Positions 1-11,189 of a DNA stretch of 58,000 nt are shown here, in pieces; position 1 is the stretch's first letter, and the number at the start of each line of letters is the position of its first letter. The position numbers were made by a program, and so were the translations under genes. The stretch is from Cryptomeria japonica (taxonomy: Eukaryota; Streptophyta; Pinopsida; Cupressales; Cupressaceae), in the NCBI RefSeq assembly GCF_030272615.1, contig NC_081411.1, positions 836,062,136 through 836,120,135 on the forward strand, written 5' to 3'. The notes under the pieces are model-generated. The model was not told the origin of the DNA. It was given only the letters and a program-made list of their open reading frames with translations, and made no database searches.

Positions 1-1075
1 TTATTTATGAGTGTCTTCACCAAGCGACAATCTAGTGAAAACTGTCATGCTATATTCTTGGCCATGTAATGATTAATGTCCCATGATCTTTGTGGTTGAC
101 TTCAACCAAGAGAACTTGATTATAATCATCATCATGGCAGTTCCATGTGCCACATCATGATACACCTCAGCTAGAGCATTAAATCATTCTCTATCAGCTC
201 TGCTACCTATCCATACAACCTTGCAAGCTCAGCTACTTCACCTACAATTATTCGATCTCATCACCTGTCTGTCAGATCTGATTTCTTGCATGTTTATCAT
301 CCTGAGCCACACACCAATCTGCTAATGGATCGCCATTAATGAAATCACCATCCTCCATCAGTGTATCCTAAAAGAACCAACAATAATCTCCATCATCATT
401 GACTTATGTATATCTGATTTGTTCTGTGAACCAAGGAGACACATGTCTTCATATTCTTCATTTAGGTCACTTGGTCAAGGTCTGTCATCAGCCATGTAAG
501 ACTCTATAATAATTGGACTACAGTCATGGCATGCTCTACAAACACATCAGGTTGACAACAAGCTATCATGATGATTCACTCTATTATTTGGATTTCTCTT
601 TCATCATGTTCATCGTCATAGTTATCTCGAATGATTAACCTACAAGACAAATGACCACATAGCAGAATTACCATAACTATCGGCATAGGAAAGACATGTT
701 AGAATGACATTATAAGTAATTATGATGACATACTATCAACCTCAGTTTATCGGCATAGGTATTCCAAAATGTATACCCATCAGAACATCCAACACTATCG
801 GATTAACATCCAGACACTAACCCGTATTCTGATGACCCAACATGAACAAGGATCAGCATAGCTATTCCAAAATTGCATACCCACAGTCCTTCAACATATC
901 GACATATGTTATTCTGATAAACTTACCAAGGGGTCTTCTCTTCATTCTCCTCTATCAAAATAGCGTACACTATTTAGATAACATTTTTGACTTGTCCTGA
1001 TCTTGTATGTAATACCAATGGTGTCTTTGTCAGAATAAGGTATTTTGATAAGAAAATGTCAGAATAGTTTGGTCT
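1..1075 (-). mobile_element. Left part of an older Copia-like LTR interrupted by the Tat element
   Basis: No coding region is visible. The stretch is AT-rich, with scattered repeats of words such as TCGGCATAG and ATTCCAAAAT. The DNA resuming after the Tat element (18963-19455) ends in TTCCAACA; read on the minus strand this gives a start TGTTGGAATT followed by a GTCATTGATGTCA word, which resembles Copia LTR starts elsewhere in this window. I infer that 1-1075 and 18963-19455 are two halves of one minus-strand LTR. Its other end lies outside the window, so the assignment is tentative. Confidence 0.35.
1071..1075. repeat. Target-site duplication GGTCT, left copy (right copy 18958-18962)
   Basis: GGTCT directly precedes the TGTTAATATT start of the left LTR. 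The same five bases directly follow the end of the right LTR at 18957. A 5-bp duplication is the usual integrase footprint for Ty3/gypsy elements and fixes the outer limits of this insertion. Confidence 0.85.
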
Positions 1076-2188
1076 TGTTAATATTATTATGTGATTGTTT
1101 GCATGCAACATTTTGGTATAGTGGTAGCATCTTCTTTGATTTTTGGCCCACTTTCCTGTTCGTCAGCACACATGCCAAGTGGTGTCTTGGCGTTTCTCTG
1201 AGCGGCTTGCTTTTCTTTCCCAGTGTTGAGAGAATGTAGAGCTATCACATGTATCAAGTATTTTCCTTGGTGTGTGCTTCTTGACCCCACCATCCCCCAT
1301 GTAAAGGAATCGGCACTTGGTGCCCCCACGGTGCACATTCTGGTCATCTTTTTGCACTCGACTTTGGGTCTCCCTCGAGTTGCCACATGTCTTCCATGAT
1401 GGTTCATGAACCAGAATGTGGTTTGCACCATGATTTTCTTGTTTGGCAGGTGCAGGGGTTGCCATGATGTGGTTGAGGTAACAAATTTGAAGGTCATTTT
1501 TGTTGGGTAACATCTCGCGGAGTGCCACATTGGGAGGTGCCTGTTAGAAGTAGTTGCTAGTATTTTTCTAATGCTGTATACCATTTGTTAAGAGCCAGGG
1601 GCTCTATATAGGCCTTCTTTTTCTTCTTTTTAAGGGGTTTAGACTTTAGAGAGATTTTTAGACTTTGGCTCATTGAAGAAGCATTTATGTTAATTAAATT
1701 TGGTGAATGATAGACATGTTAGATTGTTCCTTTGGCCTTTATGATTGTTTTATTTGAAGTTTAATAGACTAACGTTTGTGCTGTTTTCAAATTTGATAAC
1801 TTTTGTGATATATGCTATGAGACTCCACAGATTAAACTATGTTTTAGGACTTGTTATCTATTGGATGAATGGTGAATGCCATTTTATGTTGAATGAGGTT
1901 TTGTTGAATTATCCTCTCAAATAGTTATGATCATGTAGATTGTTGAATGGGCTTTAAAACCGCATATCTAGGTTTCATATGCTGTTAGTATTTTCAAAAT
2001 TATTCTGGCATATCGCCCAAGTAGTGTAGCTTGTTTTTAAGTTTTCTTCTTCCCCTTTTCTACCCTAATTGTATGAAGAGATGGCTTCTCAAACCTAGAG
2101 GTCATTCAATGGTTCTCATGCAAAAGGTCCCCCATCACTAAATTTCCCATAAGGTTGTTAGCATTTAATACAAAATTAAGAGTCAACG
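1076..2188 (+). repeat. 5' LTR of the Tat-like element
   Basis: It begins TGTTAATATT and ends near TCAACG (canonical CA altered), and aligns along its whole length with 17847-18957. The first 300 bases differ more than the last 600. The end was placed using the TSD after the right LTR and the primer-binding site at 2199. An antisense frame of 121-165 codons (1087-1584) is open in this LTR, and a related one is open in the right LTR. I treat it as incidental in the annotation and discuss it as a finding. Confidence 0.87.
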
Positions 2189-2198
2189 GTTCTTTTTC

Positions 2199-2216
2199 TG
2201 GCACGCCTGGTGGGAC
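2199..2216 (+). other. Primer-binding site of the Tat-like element
   Basis: The sequence TGGCACGCCTGGTGGGAC begins with TGG, the complement of a tRNA 3' CCA end, 10 bases after the LTR. It resembles the TGGCACGCCCGGTGGGAC motif I recall from Tat/Ogre-type plant elements. I do not assign the priming tRNA. Confidence 0.75.
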
Positions 2217-2398
2217 TATAATTTTGAATAAGCCTAAGCACGTTTATGAGCTGTAGACCTATTACCAGGAGCCAAACAACTTTAAATCCCATTTTGCTTC
2301 TCCCACCCTTGGTAACCATCCATTCCATTCCCCTGTAGCTAATTTTCTTAGAATCCACCTATTTTCCTTGCACTTGTTTCCATAGTAAGGACTCAGAT

Positions 2399-3579
2399 TC
2401 CTCCTAGAAACTTCAAGATTTGGAGTACTGGTAGCCCTCTCATTCCTCCTCTTCCACATATAGTATGGGGGCCAATTCCTACCTTTGCACTAAAATTTGT
2501 CTCTAAATTCATCAGAGAGTATTCCAAGATGCCGAGGGAACACCTACAAGATGTGGCTAATGTTTGCACCATCCATAATATTACAAAGCAAAATGTAGCT
2601 CTGAGATTGCTTGTGGCTTCATTCAAAGGGAAAGCTTTAGATTGGTACAAATCTCTTGTTCCAAACTCTATAACTGATTGGGACCAACTGGTTTGAGATA
2701 TTTTCTGACAAGTTGATAGATCATCCCTAATGAAGCAATTGATTGCCATAAAAAGAGCTCTTTAAGAAGTGGTGATATAATTCAATATGAGATTTTAGAG
2801 GACTTGGAAAAGAATAATGTTGTCCACTTGTCTACCTACGGATATGACATTTTTTTTTATCTGAAGGCCTTTAATTGAGATATATCTGTGATGATCCAAT
2901 CTCTTGAAGGAAATACTCTCCCGGATGTGTATGATTTGGCAGTCCAAGCAAACAATAATTTTATTCAATGTTGGAAATTTTGTGCCATGACCACTGATGT
3001 CAGTCTTTCTTGAGTTATCAAATCAAGTTCCTGAGCCACTCGTGCCTAGCACATCTGCACCCCAATCTATGTATGTGTACCCTAGATCCCAACAAGAAAG
3101 TATGCCTTCCCCTCATCTCTAGCTCTGGAAGTCAATGATATGAAAAATTTGTTGAGATCTTTCTCAAATGAAATTGCTAATTTGAAAAGATCCCAAATCC
3201 CACCTGCTAGTCCTCCCTTCCAACAAACTTTCCAAGGGAAGAGACCCACATATCAACAAACCAATATGCAAATAACCAAGCTTCCTCAAGTCAATCGAAT
3301 GGCCAGATAGTTCCAGTGCCTAATCCTTTGCAAACTATCTATCCTAACACCAATAAAGAGTTGACCGTAGGACAAAATAATCTAGCGGATGACACCAATT
3401 CTTGGTGTTTTCCATGTAATAATGCCCACTCCCCAAGGAACTACCTGAAAGGCAATTTGCAACAAAAAATTATAGATCAACGAAGCCAAGGTGTTGCTTC
3501 AGATGATTTAGTTTACGCATCCCCTGATAAGGACAATGGGGCTCTTATTGTACAGATGCAAGGTATGTCGATAGAGTAG
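2399..3579 (+). pseudogene. gag: Tat-like gag (capsid/nucleocapsid) remnant
   Basis: Sense translation from about 2399 gives the hallmark core of plant Retrotrans_gag proteins: a VANVCTIHNIT segment, then ALRLLVASFKGKALDWYKSL (about 2590-2660), then SITDWDQL. Stops follow at about 2695 and 2707, and frameshifts appear from about 2760. A block near 3316-3579 holds a worn CCHC-like knuckle (CFPCNNAHSPRNY, where the last cysteine is lost). Gag would form the virus-like particle around the element RNA. No convincing start codon survives. The family call rests on the WY and LKGKAL-type signature and on position just after the primer-binding site. Confidence 0.8.
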
Positions 3580-4086
3580 GAAACAAAGATAGCTCTGGAC
3601 CATGCATTATTTTCTTAGATTGAGGATGAGGACGATGTGCTCACAAATGGTGCAACTGCATCAAGATCGGGGCTCCTCAAGTGCAGTCAGATTACAAAAT
3701 CTGGTCAAAAAGATGTTTCACAAGAGAGAATGTAGGCACGCAGGGGAGATTCATCTCAGATAAAGTTCCTGAACAACCCATGGTTGCAAGCACATATCTA
3801 AGAAAGGAGTTTATTCCCTATAAGATGAGAGAGTTAAAAATATCAGTGCCATTAGTGTTGGACGTGGTAGAGTAGCTAAAGAAATCCCTAGCTAACATTT
3901 CCTTATGGGATCTCCTTAGCATCACAGAGAAGAAGAATTAGTTGAAAGAAGCTCTGTTAGAGGTGGAGACACCTGGTGGCAAGAATGTTGCCAGTTATTC
4001 GCAAGCTAGTGAAGAAAGATTTGTTCCCCCCGCAGAACAATCATGATCATCGACGGTGTTGACAAACGAGGTTGTACTGCCTAGAT
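3580..4086 (+). other. Gag-protease linker, no clear domain
   Basis: This stretch lies between the worn zinc knuckle and the protease core. A short open frame at 3681-3875 is rich in charged residues but has no motif I recognise. It is probably the degenerate linker of the former Gag-Pol polyprotein. Confidence 0.5.
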
Positions 4087-4560
4087 CCCAAGTGGAAGGT
4101 AAGCCTAAACCAAACCCATTCTATTTAAACCTCATAGTAGGAGACAAGCTCTTAAAAAATTCTATGATAGATTCTGGTGCTAGCACAACCATCATTCCTA
4201 AGAAAATTGCTTAGGTTTTGAACATTAAATATGAGCCTTTAAGTAGGGGTGTTATGCAACTAGATGTAAATAAAGTCTAGACTATGGGTCTTATTAAAAT
4301 TCTTCCGCTGACATTGTTTGCATGTCCTAGTGTCACCGTGTCCCAAGAAGTAGTAGTTATTGACATACCACCCATTTTTTGCCTCTGCCTTTCTCAGGAA
4401 TTCACCACCAAAATAGGAGGTTACCTATCTTTAGATTGGTCCCACCTCATCCTCCAGACCTAGCATGGTGCTAAGCTCAAAATTCTTTCAGAAACCCTAC
4501 ACACCGAGCACATAGCTAATCAAGCTATTCTCAACTTCTAGCCTACTCATACCTCCATCT
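4087..4560 (+). pseudogene. Retroviral-type aspartic protease remnant
   Basis: The frame around 4130-4205 reads GDKLLKNSMIDSGASTTII, which contains the catalytic DSG triad of retropepsins. Downstream, VVVIDIPPIF and an LSLDWSHLIL segment match the C-terminal half of Tat-type proteases. The enzyme would cleave the Gag-Pol polyprotein as a homodimer. In-frame stops occur near 4214 and 4280 and in the tail, so no functional product is expected. It sits between gag and the extra RNase H. Confidence 0.78.
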
Positions 4561-4784
4561 CTAATGAGGAGAGAAAAATAGTAGAACTTCTAGAGGATGA
4601 AGAGGTGACTGGGGATATTACACCAGAGCAGGAAGTTTTTCTCAATTAACTCATAAATTCTGATTCATATTCTAGTTACCATGTCACAGGTCTCAGTTTC
4701 TGCTGTATTTTTTATGAGGATCAAGTTATCCCAAAACTAACTAAGGGTCCACTAACCAAGGAAGAGTTTTCTTCTACACTCTAG

Positions 4785-5180
4785 ACCTTGTACTTTAATG
4801 GTGCAAGATGCAAGGTAGGTTTAGGCACTGAAATTTGCCTTACTTCACCTTCGGGTGAATAAATCCTGAGATATTTCTGCCTATAGTTTGCTTGCTCCAA
4901 CAATGAAGTAGAATATGAAGGGTTGATCCAAAAGTTTAGTAGAAAGGATGGGCATAAAGCAGCTGAAAGTTTTAGGTGATTATGAGCTGATCGTGCACTA
5001 GGTCTAAGGAATATCAAGTGCCAAGCATGTCTACATAAGGTCCTACCATCATAGGACATGGGATCTGATTGAAAGATTTTATGCCTTCAACATCTAGAGG
5101 ATTTCTCAAAAAACAAATTCATCTACTGATCTGATGGTCACTATTAGGTCGCAATTCAACCCTATTATGGAGTTGCTCAC
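4785..5180 (+). pseudogene. Archaeal-type RNase H (aRNH) remnant upstream of RT
   Basis: Two frames together cover a complete RNase H fold. The first (about 4791-4930) reads YFNGARCKVGLG, then TSPSGE, then NNEVEYEGLI, equivalent to the YFDGA...G.G...SP.G...NN.AEYEAL signature with the first catalytic Asp replaced by Asn. After a +1 shift the second (about 4942-5150) reads KQLKVLGDYELIVH, then WDLIERFYAFNI, then NSSTDLM, matching the GDS.LIV, WDLI.NF.AFNI and AD.LA blocks. The native retroelement RNase H is separate, at 6360-6813, so the element has two. Stops and the frameshift make it inactive. Extra aRNH domains are established for the plant Tat lineage. Confidence 0.75.
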
Positions 5181-5544
5181 CAAGCCCCAGGCAGTCTGTG
5201 TGATCCTTTGACCAATTATTCCAAACAATGACACCCATTGGCAATTTTTTGAGGATGATAAAAAATTACTCTATTCATTCAAAACTCTAGAGAGTTTGTT
5301 GATCAATTGCAACCTAAAATAAAGGAGGCTTATGGGGATCAAATCATTCAATTGAAATCTAACAAGCTCCCAAATGGATTGATAACCCTGGAGAATTTAT
5401 TTAACCATGATGATGCTAAGAATCACAAGCAAAAACTCATGACCAATAAAGGTGACTACGTCGAAATGTCAATAGGGAATGGGAGGACACTTAAGGTTGG
5501 AAAGGAAGTTCCCCCAGAAGACTGAGAGAGATTGGCTTGATATT
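5181..5544 (+). pseudogene. aRNH-RT linker of the Tat polyprotein
   Basis: A 72-codon open stretch at 5307-5525 contains IIQLKSNKLPNGLITLENLF followed by a charged segment and NGRTLKVGKEVPPED. This resembles the spacer that precedes RT in Tat-type polyproteins carrying aRNH before RT. It has no catalytic motif. It supports the view that aRNH and RT belonged to one polyprotein rather than to two juxtaposed elements. Confidence 0.55.
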
Positions 5545-6345
5545 GTGATGAATACATGGGCGTTCTAGCATGGTCATATGAGGATTTGAAAGGTTACGAT
5601 TCTAGCATCATTCAACACACCATTGAGCTTACTGGTGGGGTCAAGTCTGTTTGACAGAAGCAAAGACCTACCAATTTCAAGATTGAGTTTCTTATGGCAC
5701 AGGAATTAAAGAAATTGATAGAGTCCAATATCATCTACCCCATCAAGCATAGTACATGGGTATCAAATTTGGTACCAATAAGAAAGAAGAATGGGGATAT
5801 GGATCTATGGGGACTTATGTGACTTGAACCAAGCGTCTCTAAAAGACCATTACCCTTTGCCACCCATGGAATAGTTGTTAAGAACTATGGAAGGTCGGAG
5901 ATGTTTTTGATATTGGATGGATTCTCAGGTTATAACCAAGTGTTGGTAAAGCTAGAAGACCAACATAAGACAACCTTCACATCCAATGGGGAAAATTTGC
6001 TTACTAGAAAATGTTGTCTGGATTATCAAATGCAGGTGCCACTTTTCAGGGAGCTATGGATCTGGCTTTTGAAGAGATGATTAATAAAATCATCCTCATC
6101 TACTTGGATGACTTGGTAGTGTTTTCAAAGTGTAAAGAAGATCATTTCGATAATCTCAAGCTAGTTTTCTAGAAGTGTTTGGAATTTAGCATTTCATTGA
6201 ACCCAAAGAATGCATCTTTGGGGTCCCACAAGGGAAATTATTGGGACACGTAGTGTCAAAAGAAGGAGTCTCCATTGATCTAGATCGAGTGAAGTAAATA
6301 AAAGAGCTTCCTCTTCCTATCAACAAGAAAGGAATTCAATCCTTC
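5545..6345 (+). pseudogene. Ty3/gypsy reverse transcriptase remnant
   Basis: The N-terminal approach (AWSYEDLKGYDSSIIQHTIE, about 5568-5627) is followed by the fingers motif HSTWVSNLVPIRKKNGD (about 5750-5800), a DLNQASLKDHYPLP block (about 5820-5860), LDGFSGYNQVLVK (about 5915-5952), an AGATFQ block (about 6030) and the active-site YLDD in LIYLDDLVVFSK (about 6095-6130). Several single-base frameshifts separate these blocks. The enzyme copies element RNA into DNA. The connection region (FLGKVNFVSRFISDFA, about 6345-6390) leads into the native RNase H. Confidence 0.88.
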
Positions 6346-6359
6346 TTAGGCAAAGTCAA

Positions 6360-6813
6360 CTTTGTTAGTCGTTTCATCTCAGACTTTGCTAGAATGGTGA
6401 GGCCTATCACTATAATGCTTAAAAGGGAAATGCATTTTAAATGGACTTCTAAAGTTAAAGAGGTGTTTGATAAAATCAAAGATGCCATCTCCTTGGCTCT
6501 TGTACTCTCCAACCCTGATATGTCCAAGGATTTCATAATGTATGTTTTCTCTAGCAATTATAGCATTGCCATGGTACTAACCCAGAAAGATGATGAAAAA
6601 AGGGGTGAGAATCCCATAACTTTCCATTCCAAAACTCTAAAAGAGTATGAGGCTAAATACAAATTTTTTGAAAAGAAAGCATTGGCCATTGTCAAGGGCC
6701 TAAAAAAGTTCAAGCATTTTATTGCCTACAATATGACTACTCTATATGTCACTCATCCTTCAGTCCAGGAGTATATAATGGAGGGTGGCATTAGAGAGAA
6801 AAGGGCAAACTAG
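6360..6813 (+). pseudogene. Native RT-associated RNase H remnant
   Basis: The open frame at 6394-6813 carries FKWTSKVKEVFDKIKDAIS (tether), then YVFSSNYSIAMVLTQ, ITFHSKTLKEYEAKYKFFEKKALAIVKGLKKFKHF. This is the standard gypsy RNase H order. The first catalytic Asp, normally in a D.S...IG..L.Q context, is replaced by Ser, so the fold is recognisable but the site is broken. It follows RT without interruption, as expected. Confidence 0.85.
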
Positions 6814-6876
6814 ATTACCAAAATATTAAAATATGACATTGATGTCAGACCCACTAAGGTAATTTGCAATAAAGGC

Positions 6877-8223
6877 TTGTGTGAATATATAGCCCAAGAC
6901 TCTAACCCTCAAGAGGCCGAGACTACTATAAAGGAAGTTGTAATGGTTACCTCCAAGCAAATAGAAGCATGCTGGATTGAGAATCAAAAACATTTCATGA
7001 AGACTGGAATCTTACCTGCTGACCTCCCTCCTAAAAAGAAGAAATTCTACAAGATGCATAATAGCAGATTCTGCCTAGTTAAAGGAGTGCTTTTTAAGAG
7101 AAATTTTGATGGAATCCTACATCGCTACGTAGACCAAGGCCAAGCTACTAAGATTTTACATGAATTCCATCATGGACTATCAGGAGGCCACTATTTAGGG
7201 CATACCACCATCATCAAGATTAATCATGTTGGGTATTTCTGGCCCTCAATGCTTAAAGATGTGCATACTTTTGTAAGAGAATTCAAAGAATGCCAATACT
7301 ATAGTGGTAGGTGCAGAAAGGCAGTAATGTCACTCAGGCCCATAACGATGGAAGAACCCTTTGCTCAATGGGGTCTAGAATTAATAGGAATGATTAATCC
7401 TCCAAGGTCAGTCGAACACAAGTGGATCCTTACTGCTACTAACTACTTCACCAGATGGTCCAAGGTTGTCCCCCTAAGGAATTCATTAGAGGCAGAGATA
7501 CTAGCATTTATGGAGGACTTAATGTGCTAGTATGGTCCACTGAAGACCATAATATTAGATAATGTGTGAGCATTCACAGGATCACAAGTCACGTAGTTTT
7601 CTCTTAGTCGAGGTATCTACTTGAAGACCTCCTCAAATTATTATCCATAGAGAAATGGTCTAGACGAGTCTGCCAACAAGAACCTCATAAGAATCATTAA
7701 AAGGATGGGTTCTAAACACAAAAGGGAGTGGCATCACTATTTGAAAAGTGCATTATGGGTGGAATGAATCACCCCCAAGCATATTTTAAAGAACTCCCTA
7801 TATAAGTTAATCTACAAAAAGGATGCCTTATTCCCCATAGCCTTGGAGATTCTCACCTTGTAGCTACTCAAGTTTATCGAGGTGACAAAAAATGAGCCCA
7901 TGGAGGTAAGATTGACAGAGCTTATGGAGCTAGAAGAAGTAAGGGAAGCAAAATTTTCATCACTTGAAGACCACCAACAAACTATCAAGAGGTGGTTTGA
8001 TAACAAGAAACGTTCTGACCCGAGACTCAAATAGGGTGACCTTGTTTTAAAATATAATGAGAGGGCAACCAAGCCTAGTCAGCATGCTAAGTTTGATGGT
8101 TTATGGGAGAGACCCTTCCACATCACAAATTGTAAGAGGTTTAATACTTTCGATCTTGAGAATATGCAGGGGGAATCTCTTGGAATCCTGGTTAACGGGT
8201 TTCATCTTAAACCCTTCCACTAA
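6877..8223 (+). pseudogene. Ty3/gypsy integrase remnant
   Basis: Three integrase parts are visible. The HHCC-like N-terminus is HEFHHGLSGGHYLGHTT with KECQYY (about 7160-7305), where the first cysteine is lost. The catalytic core spans about 7370-7700 with WGLELIGMI (Asp to Glu), TATNYFTRW, LDNV.AFTGS and NGLDESANK (core Glu kept). The C-terminus GDLVLKYNERATKPSQHAKF then LWERPF (about 8035-8130) ends at the TAA at 8221. Stops at about 7528, 7566 and 7593 and a mutated core site mean it is inactive. Integrase inserts element cDNA and generated the flanking 5-bp duplication. It is the last pol domain. Confidence 0.88.
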
Positions 8224-8465
8224 AGTAGTGACTTCCTAATGTAAATAATGTATTTTTAGCATGCCTTATTTATTTAATTATCTTTCCTCATGCATTACAA
8301 GAAGCAAAAAGTGAACCATAAGATACACCTTGAGCAGAAAAAAGGAGATCATTATATTATAAAAGTATCTTTGTGCAATACATACAGAAGGCCTGCAGCC
8401 TATATTTGAAAAGTGAAGTGATAATTTTTGGAATAGGGTGGTAGTATTTCAAGGGTCTTCCTCCT

Positions 8466-9515
8466 AATCCATCCAGAATTTAGAATCATCATATTCATCT
8501 TCATTATCATCTTCTTCCGACCACTCATGGCTAGAGTCATTGTCGAGTTTTTGAACTATCGACACAAGCACCAGGTTTGGGAGAACATGCCACGTCAAGA
8601 TCCACGGGAAGATGTAATCTCTAAATTCAATGTACCAATTTGTACTAGCCAGAACATACACTATCAGATGAACCCAGAGGAGGAACTCCGTAGAAAGCTC
8701 AGCTTAGAAGTGATGAGATGATAATGACACGGTCTTCAGGCTGCCTATAAGCGGATACCTAGTCACCTCCTATTTGAAGGTGATGAAATGTTGCAGATCT
8801 GAAGGTAGGGGTAAACCTCTAAAAGAAACGTAATATGCCACAACATCCTCCAAGCCAGCTAGATATTCCAGAGGGAAGAGCGCTTGAGTTAGTTCCAAAG
8901 TTAGATAACCAGTCATCTCAATATCTAGTAGGGAGGCCACAAAAAATGAACAAATATCCGTGTTGACACGATATCTGTCCATGTTGTCATTAAAATCTTC
9001 CCCAAGCACGCATTTGATAACAATGATGATCAAACAATTTTTACATTGTGTCATTCCCTACAATCTCTGGTCTGAGATATTGCCTAAGAAAGCAACTTGA
9101 GCTTTACTACTAGTAAGCCTAACGAGAGTATCCATATTTCAAGAAACTCCATCGTTGAGCTAGATATTGCGCAAAAGAATGTCTGAAAAGACATTTGTAG
9201 TAGATTTCCAGCTGTAGGTAATAAATTAAGTGGAAAGCCAGCACTCCCGAGCTTCTATGCAACTGTCTTTTCTCATAAACTCATGCAAGTAAATGGAGTC
9301 AAGCCTAAAGGTTGTGTACGTCCCATCTAGAACCTCAAAAAGAGAAGCAATGTCCTTAGATGCCACACGTATATCCAAGTATATCATTCCTAAGTCCAAT
9401 AACCCACATGTCTGTTATGGCTTATGCGAGCCTCACTGGATATGGATACTCTCCTTAATGAGGAGATTATCTAGACAAATAGATCATCTCAAGTGGTTCA
9501 AAGTAACGATGGCCT
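8466..9515 (-). pseudogene. Antisense ORF in the Tat 3' region, unknown function
   Basis: On the minus strand a protein-like series runs from about 9515 down to the stop near 8464. Segments include LGMIYLDIRVASKDIASLFE (about 9395-9336), LDSIYLHEFMRKDSCIEARE (about 9305-9246), a 94-codon open block at 9054-8770 with GYLTLELTQALFPLEYLAGL, and an acidic tail at 8661-8464 with SEEDDNEDEYDD. Several stops interrupt it. An antisense gene in the 3' region is known for the Tat element Grande, which makes this reading reasonable, but I recognise no domain. The short sense ORFs overlapping it look like shadows. Confidence 0.5.
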
Positions 9516-9703
9516 AAATAGACATCTTTTCAGGAAATATAGATGGTGGTGCTTATCCCTTTTTTAGAATTAATTGAAACTTGGAAAATGAGATGGCATA
9601 TGTGTAGACAAGTGCTTATCATTAAATGCCCTCTTTTGCACAAATCTAGGCATGTGACACATTTAAGGAAGAAGGCCTCAAAAAGTGTGTCATTTTTTTC
9701 ATT

Positions 9704-11189
9704 TTGCATCCCAAGCACCAAAACTCTTTAGAGGTGTTAGAAGGAAAAGATTACTTGCAGAAAATGGAGATGGAAACAACCTCCTTAGATCCTTTCCAAG
9801 GGAAAATGTGTGTGGATGTATCTGGGGAACTCTCATATTCCTCCCATGTCGTGCCCCCAAATACAGAACATCAAAGGATGAAACCTAAATCAAAGTCGGC
9901 CACCTACAATCCTATGACGATGACTAATTCTTTGGAGAATGTCATTGAGCCTAAACTACATAGGCAGTCAAAGAACCTTAGGGAAGCCACTTGTGCAATA
10001 ATGGTAAATCATAAGAATGAGCCACAATCCATGACATTCAAGTTCGAGAATAGCAACGTTCCTCAGTTCGTGGTTCCCATGGTTCCACACTGTCTAGAAT
10101 TTGTAGTTGCATGCGCCAACAGGTTTGAGCCAGACTCTTCTTCAATTAAAGGATCCTTTCTCAGAGTCATTGGAACCCCAAAATCTATTTGGGACATGTT
10201 ATGTTGTCCCATAATTGATGGCACAGAGGTGATCAATGAAGGCTCCATGGAAGAATACTAGGACACTAGGAGGGATATTGTCTCATTTTGTCATAGTGCG
10301 TTGAATTGGAGTCCAACAACTGGGCCTCCAAGTTTCCCTCTATCCTATAGTGATTTCAAGAATGATGATCTCAAAGATATCTCTTGGAACCTTACATTGC
10401 TATGTTGTCATGATAACGATCAAGAGATCAGTGTCCCTATGATGGGTTTCTTGTTCAAATGTCAGAAGTAGAAGGGGTCATTCCATCTCAACTTCTCTAT
10501 CTTGATAGCCAGAGAAATGGTGAGGCAGTTAGCTGAGTTCCAACATTTTTGGTGGTTTAGGTTTTCCTCATTGCTAGTTCATCTTTTCGTGCACTAGAAT
10601 GATGCTTTCTTCAGTCAATTCATGTGATCAAATACTCATGATGAGCTAGGAAAAAATTCCTATGTCTACCTGGACACCCATCCTGTTAGCTTCCTATGAT
10701 GCCTACCAGTTTTTAGACAATTTCCTGACCCCTTTCCTTCATAATTTTTGTTTTATCCCCAAAGAGCCTCTTGCTCATTTTTCCCAAATACAAATGAATT
10801 GGATGTACAATGAATGCCCCCCTTGCGACTGGTTTCTAGGTATTGATTTTTCTTTTGTCTGGGTGCATGGATTCTCTGAAGAAAACTTCTGCCTACCTAC
10901 CTATGTCACAAAGAGAACCCTCACACTTAAAATTTTTTGGCACCTGATGGAGATTGAGAGAACTATATGGGTGGGAAAACATGATACCTCCATAATAGAA
11001 GACCACAAAACTATTGGCCCCATTACTCTCGTACAGAGGAGCATTGCTAAGAATGTCCTTACCTCCAAGCTGGAGCAACTTAGATTGGTAGAAATTGATG
11101 ATTTGTGGAGCTATGACTCAGATGGATGCTTGTCTAAAAGAAAAAATGCAGTTAAGCATGAACCGCAGAGTTCGTGGGAAGGACACTGA
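9704..11189 (+). pseudogene. Tat 3' sense ORF, unknown function
   Basis: A sense frame opens at 9704 for 185 codons to a stop at about 10259, then stays protein-like (SPTTGPPSFPLSYSDFKNDD, LIAREMVRQLAEFQHFWWF) until frameshifts near 10560-10660. It resumes as a 175-codon block at 10662-11189. Aromatic-rich segments (SFVWVHGFSEENFCLPTYVT) suggest a folded globular domain. The general look (variable N-terminus, then LW/WF-rich helices) recalls plant mobile-domain proteins carried by some transposons, but I cannot support that from motifs. It lies downstream of integrase, not in a gag-pol frame. Confidence 0.5.

Noticed and set aside
9704-11189. Plant mobile domain protein assignment for the Tat 3' ORF
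   Set aside because: The resemblance is only in general appearance; I could not point to defining motifs.
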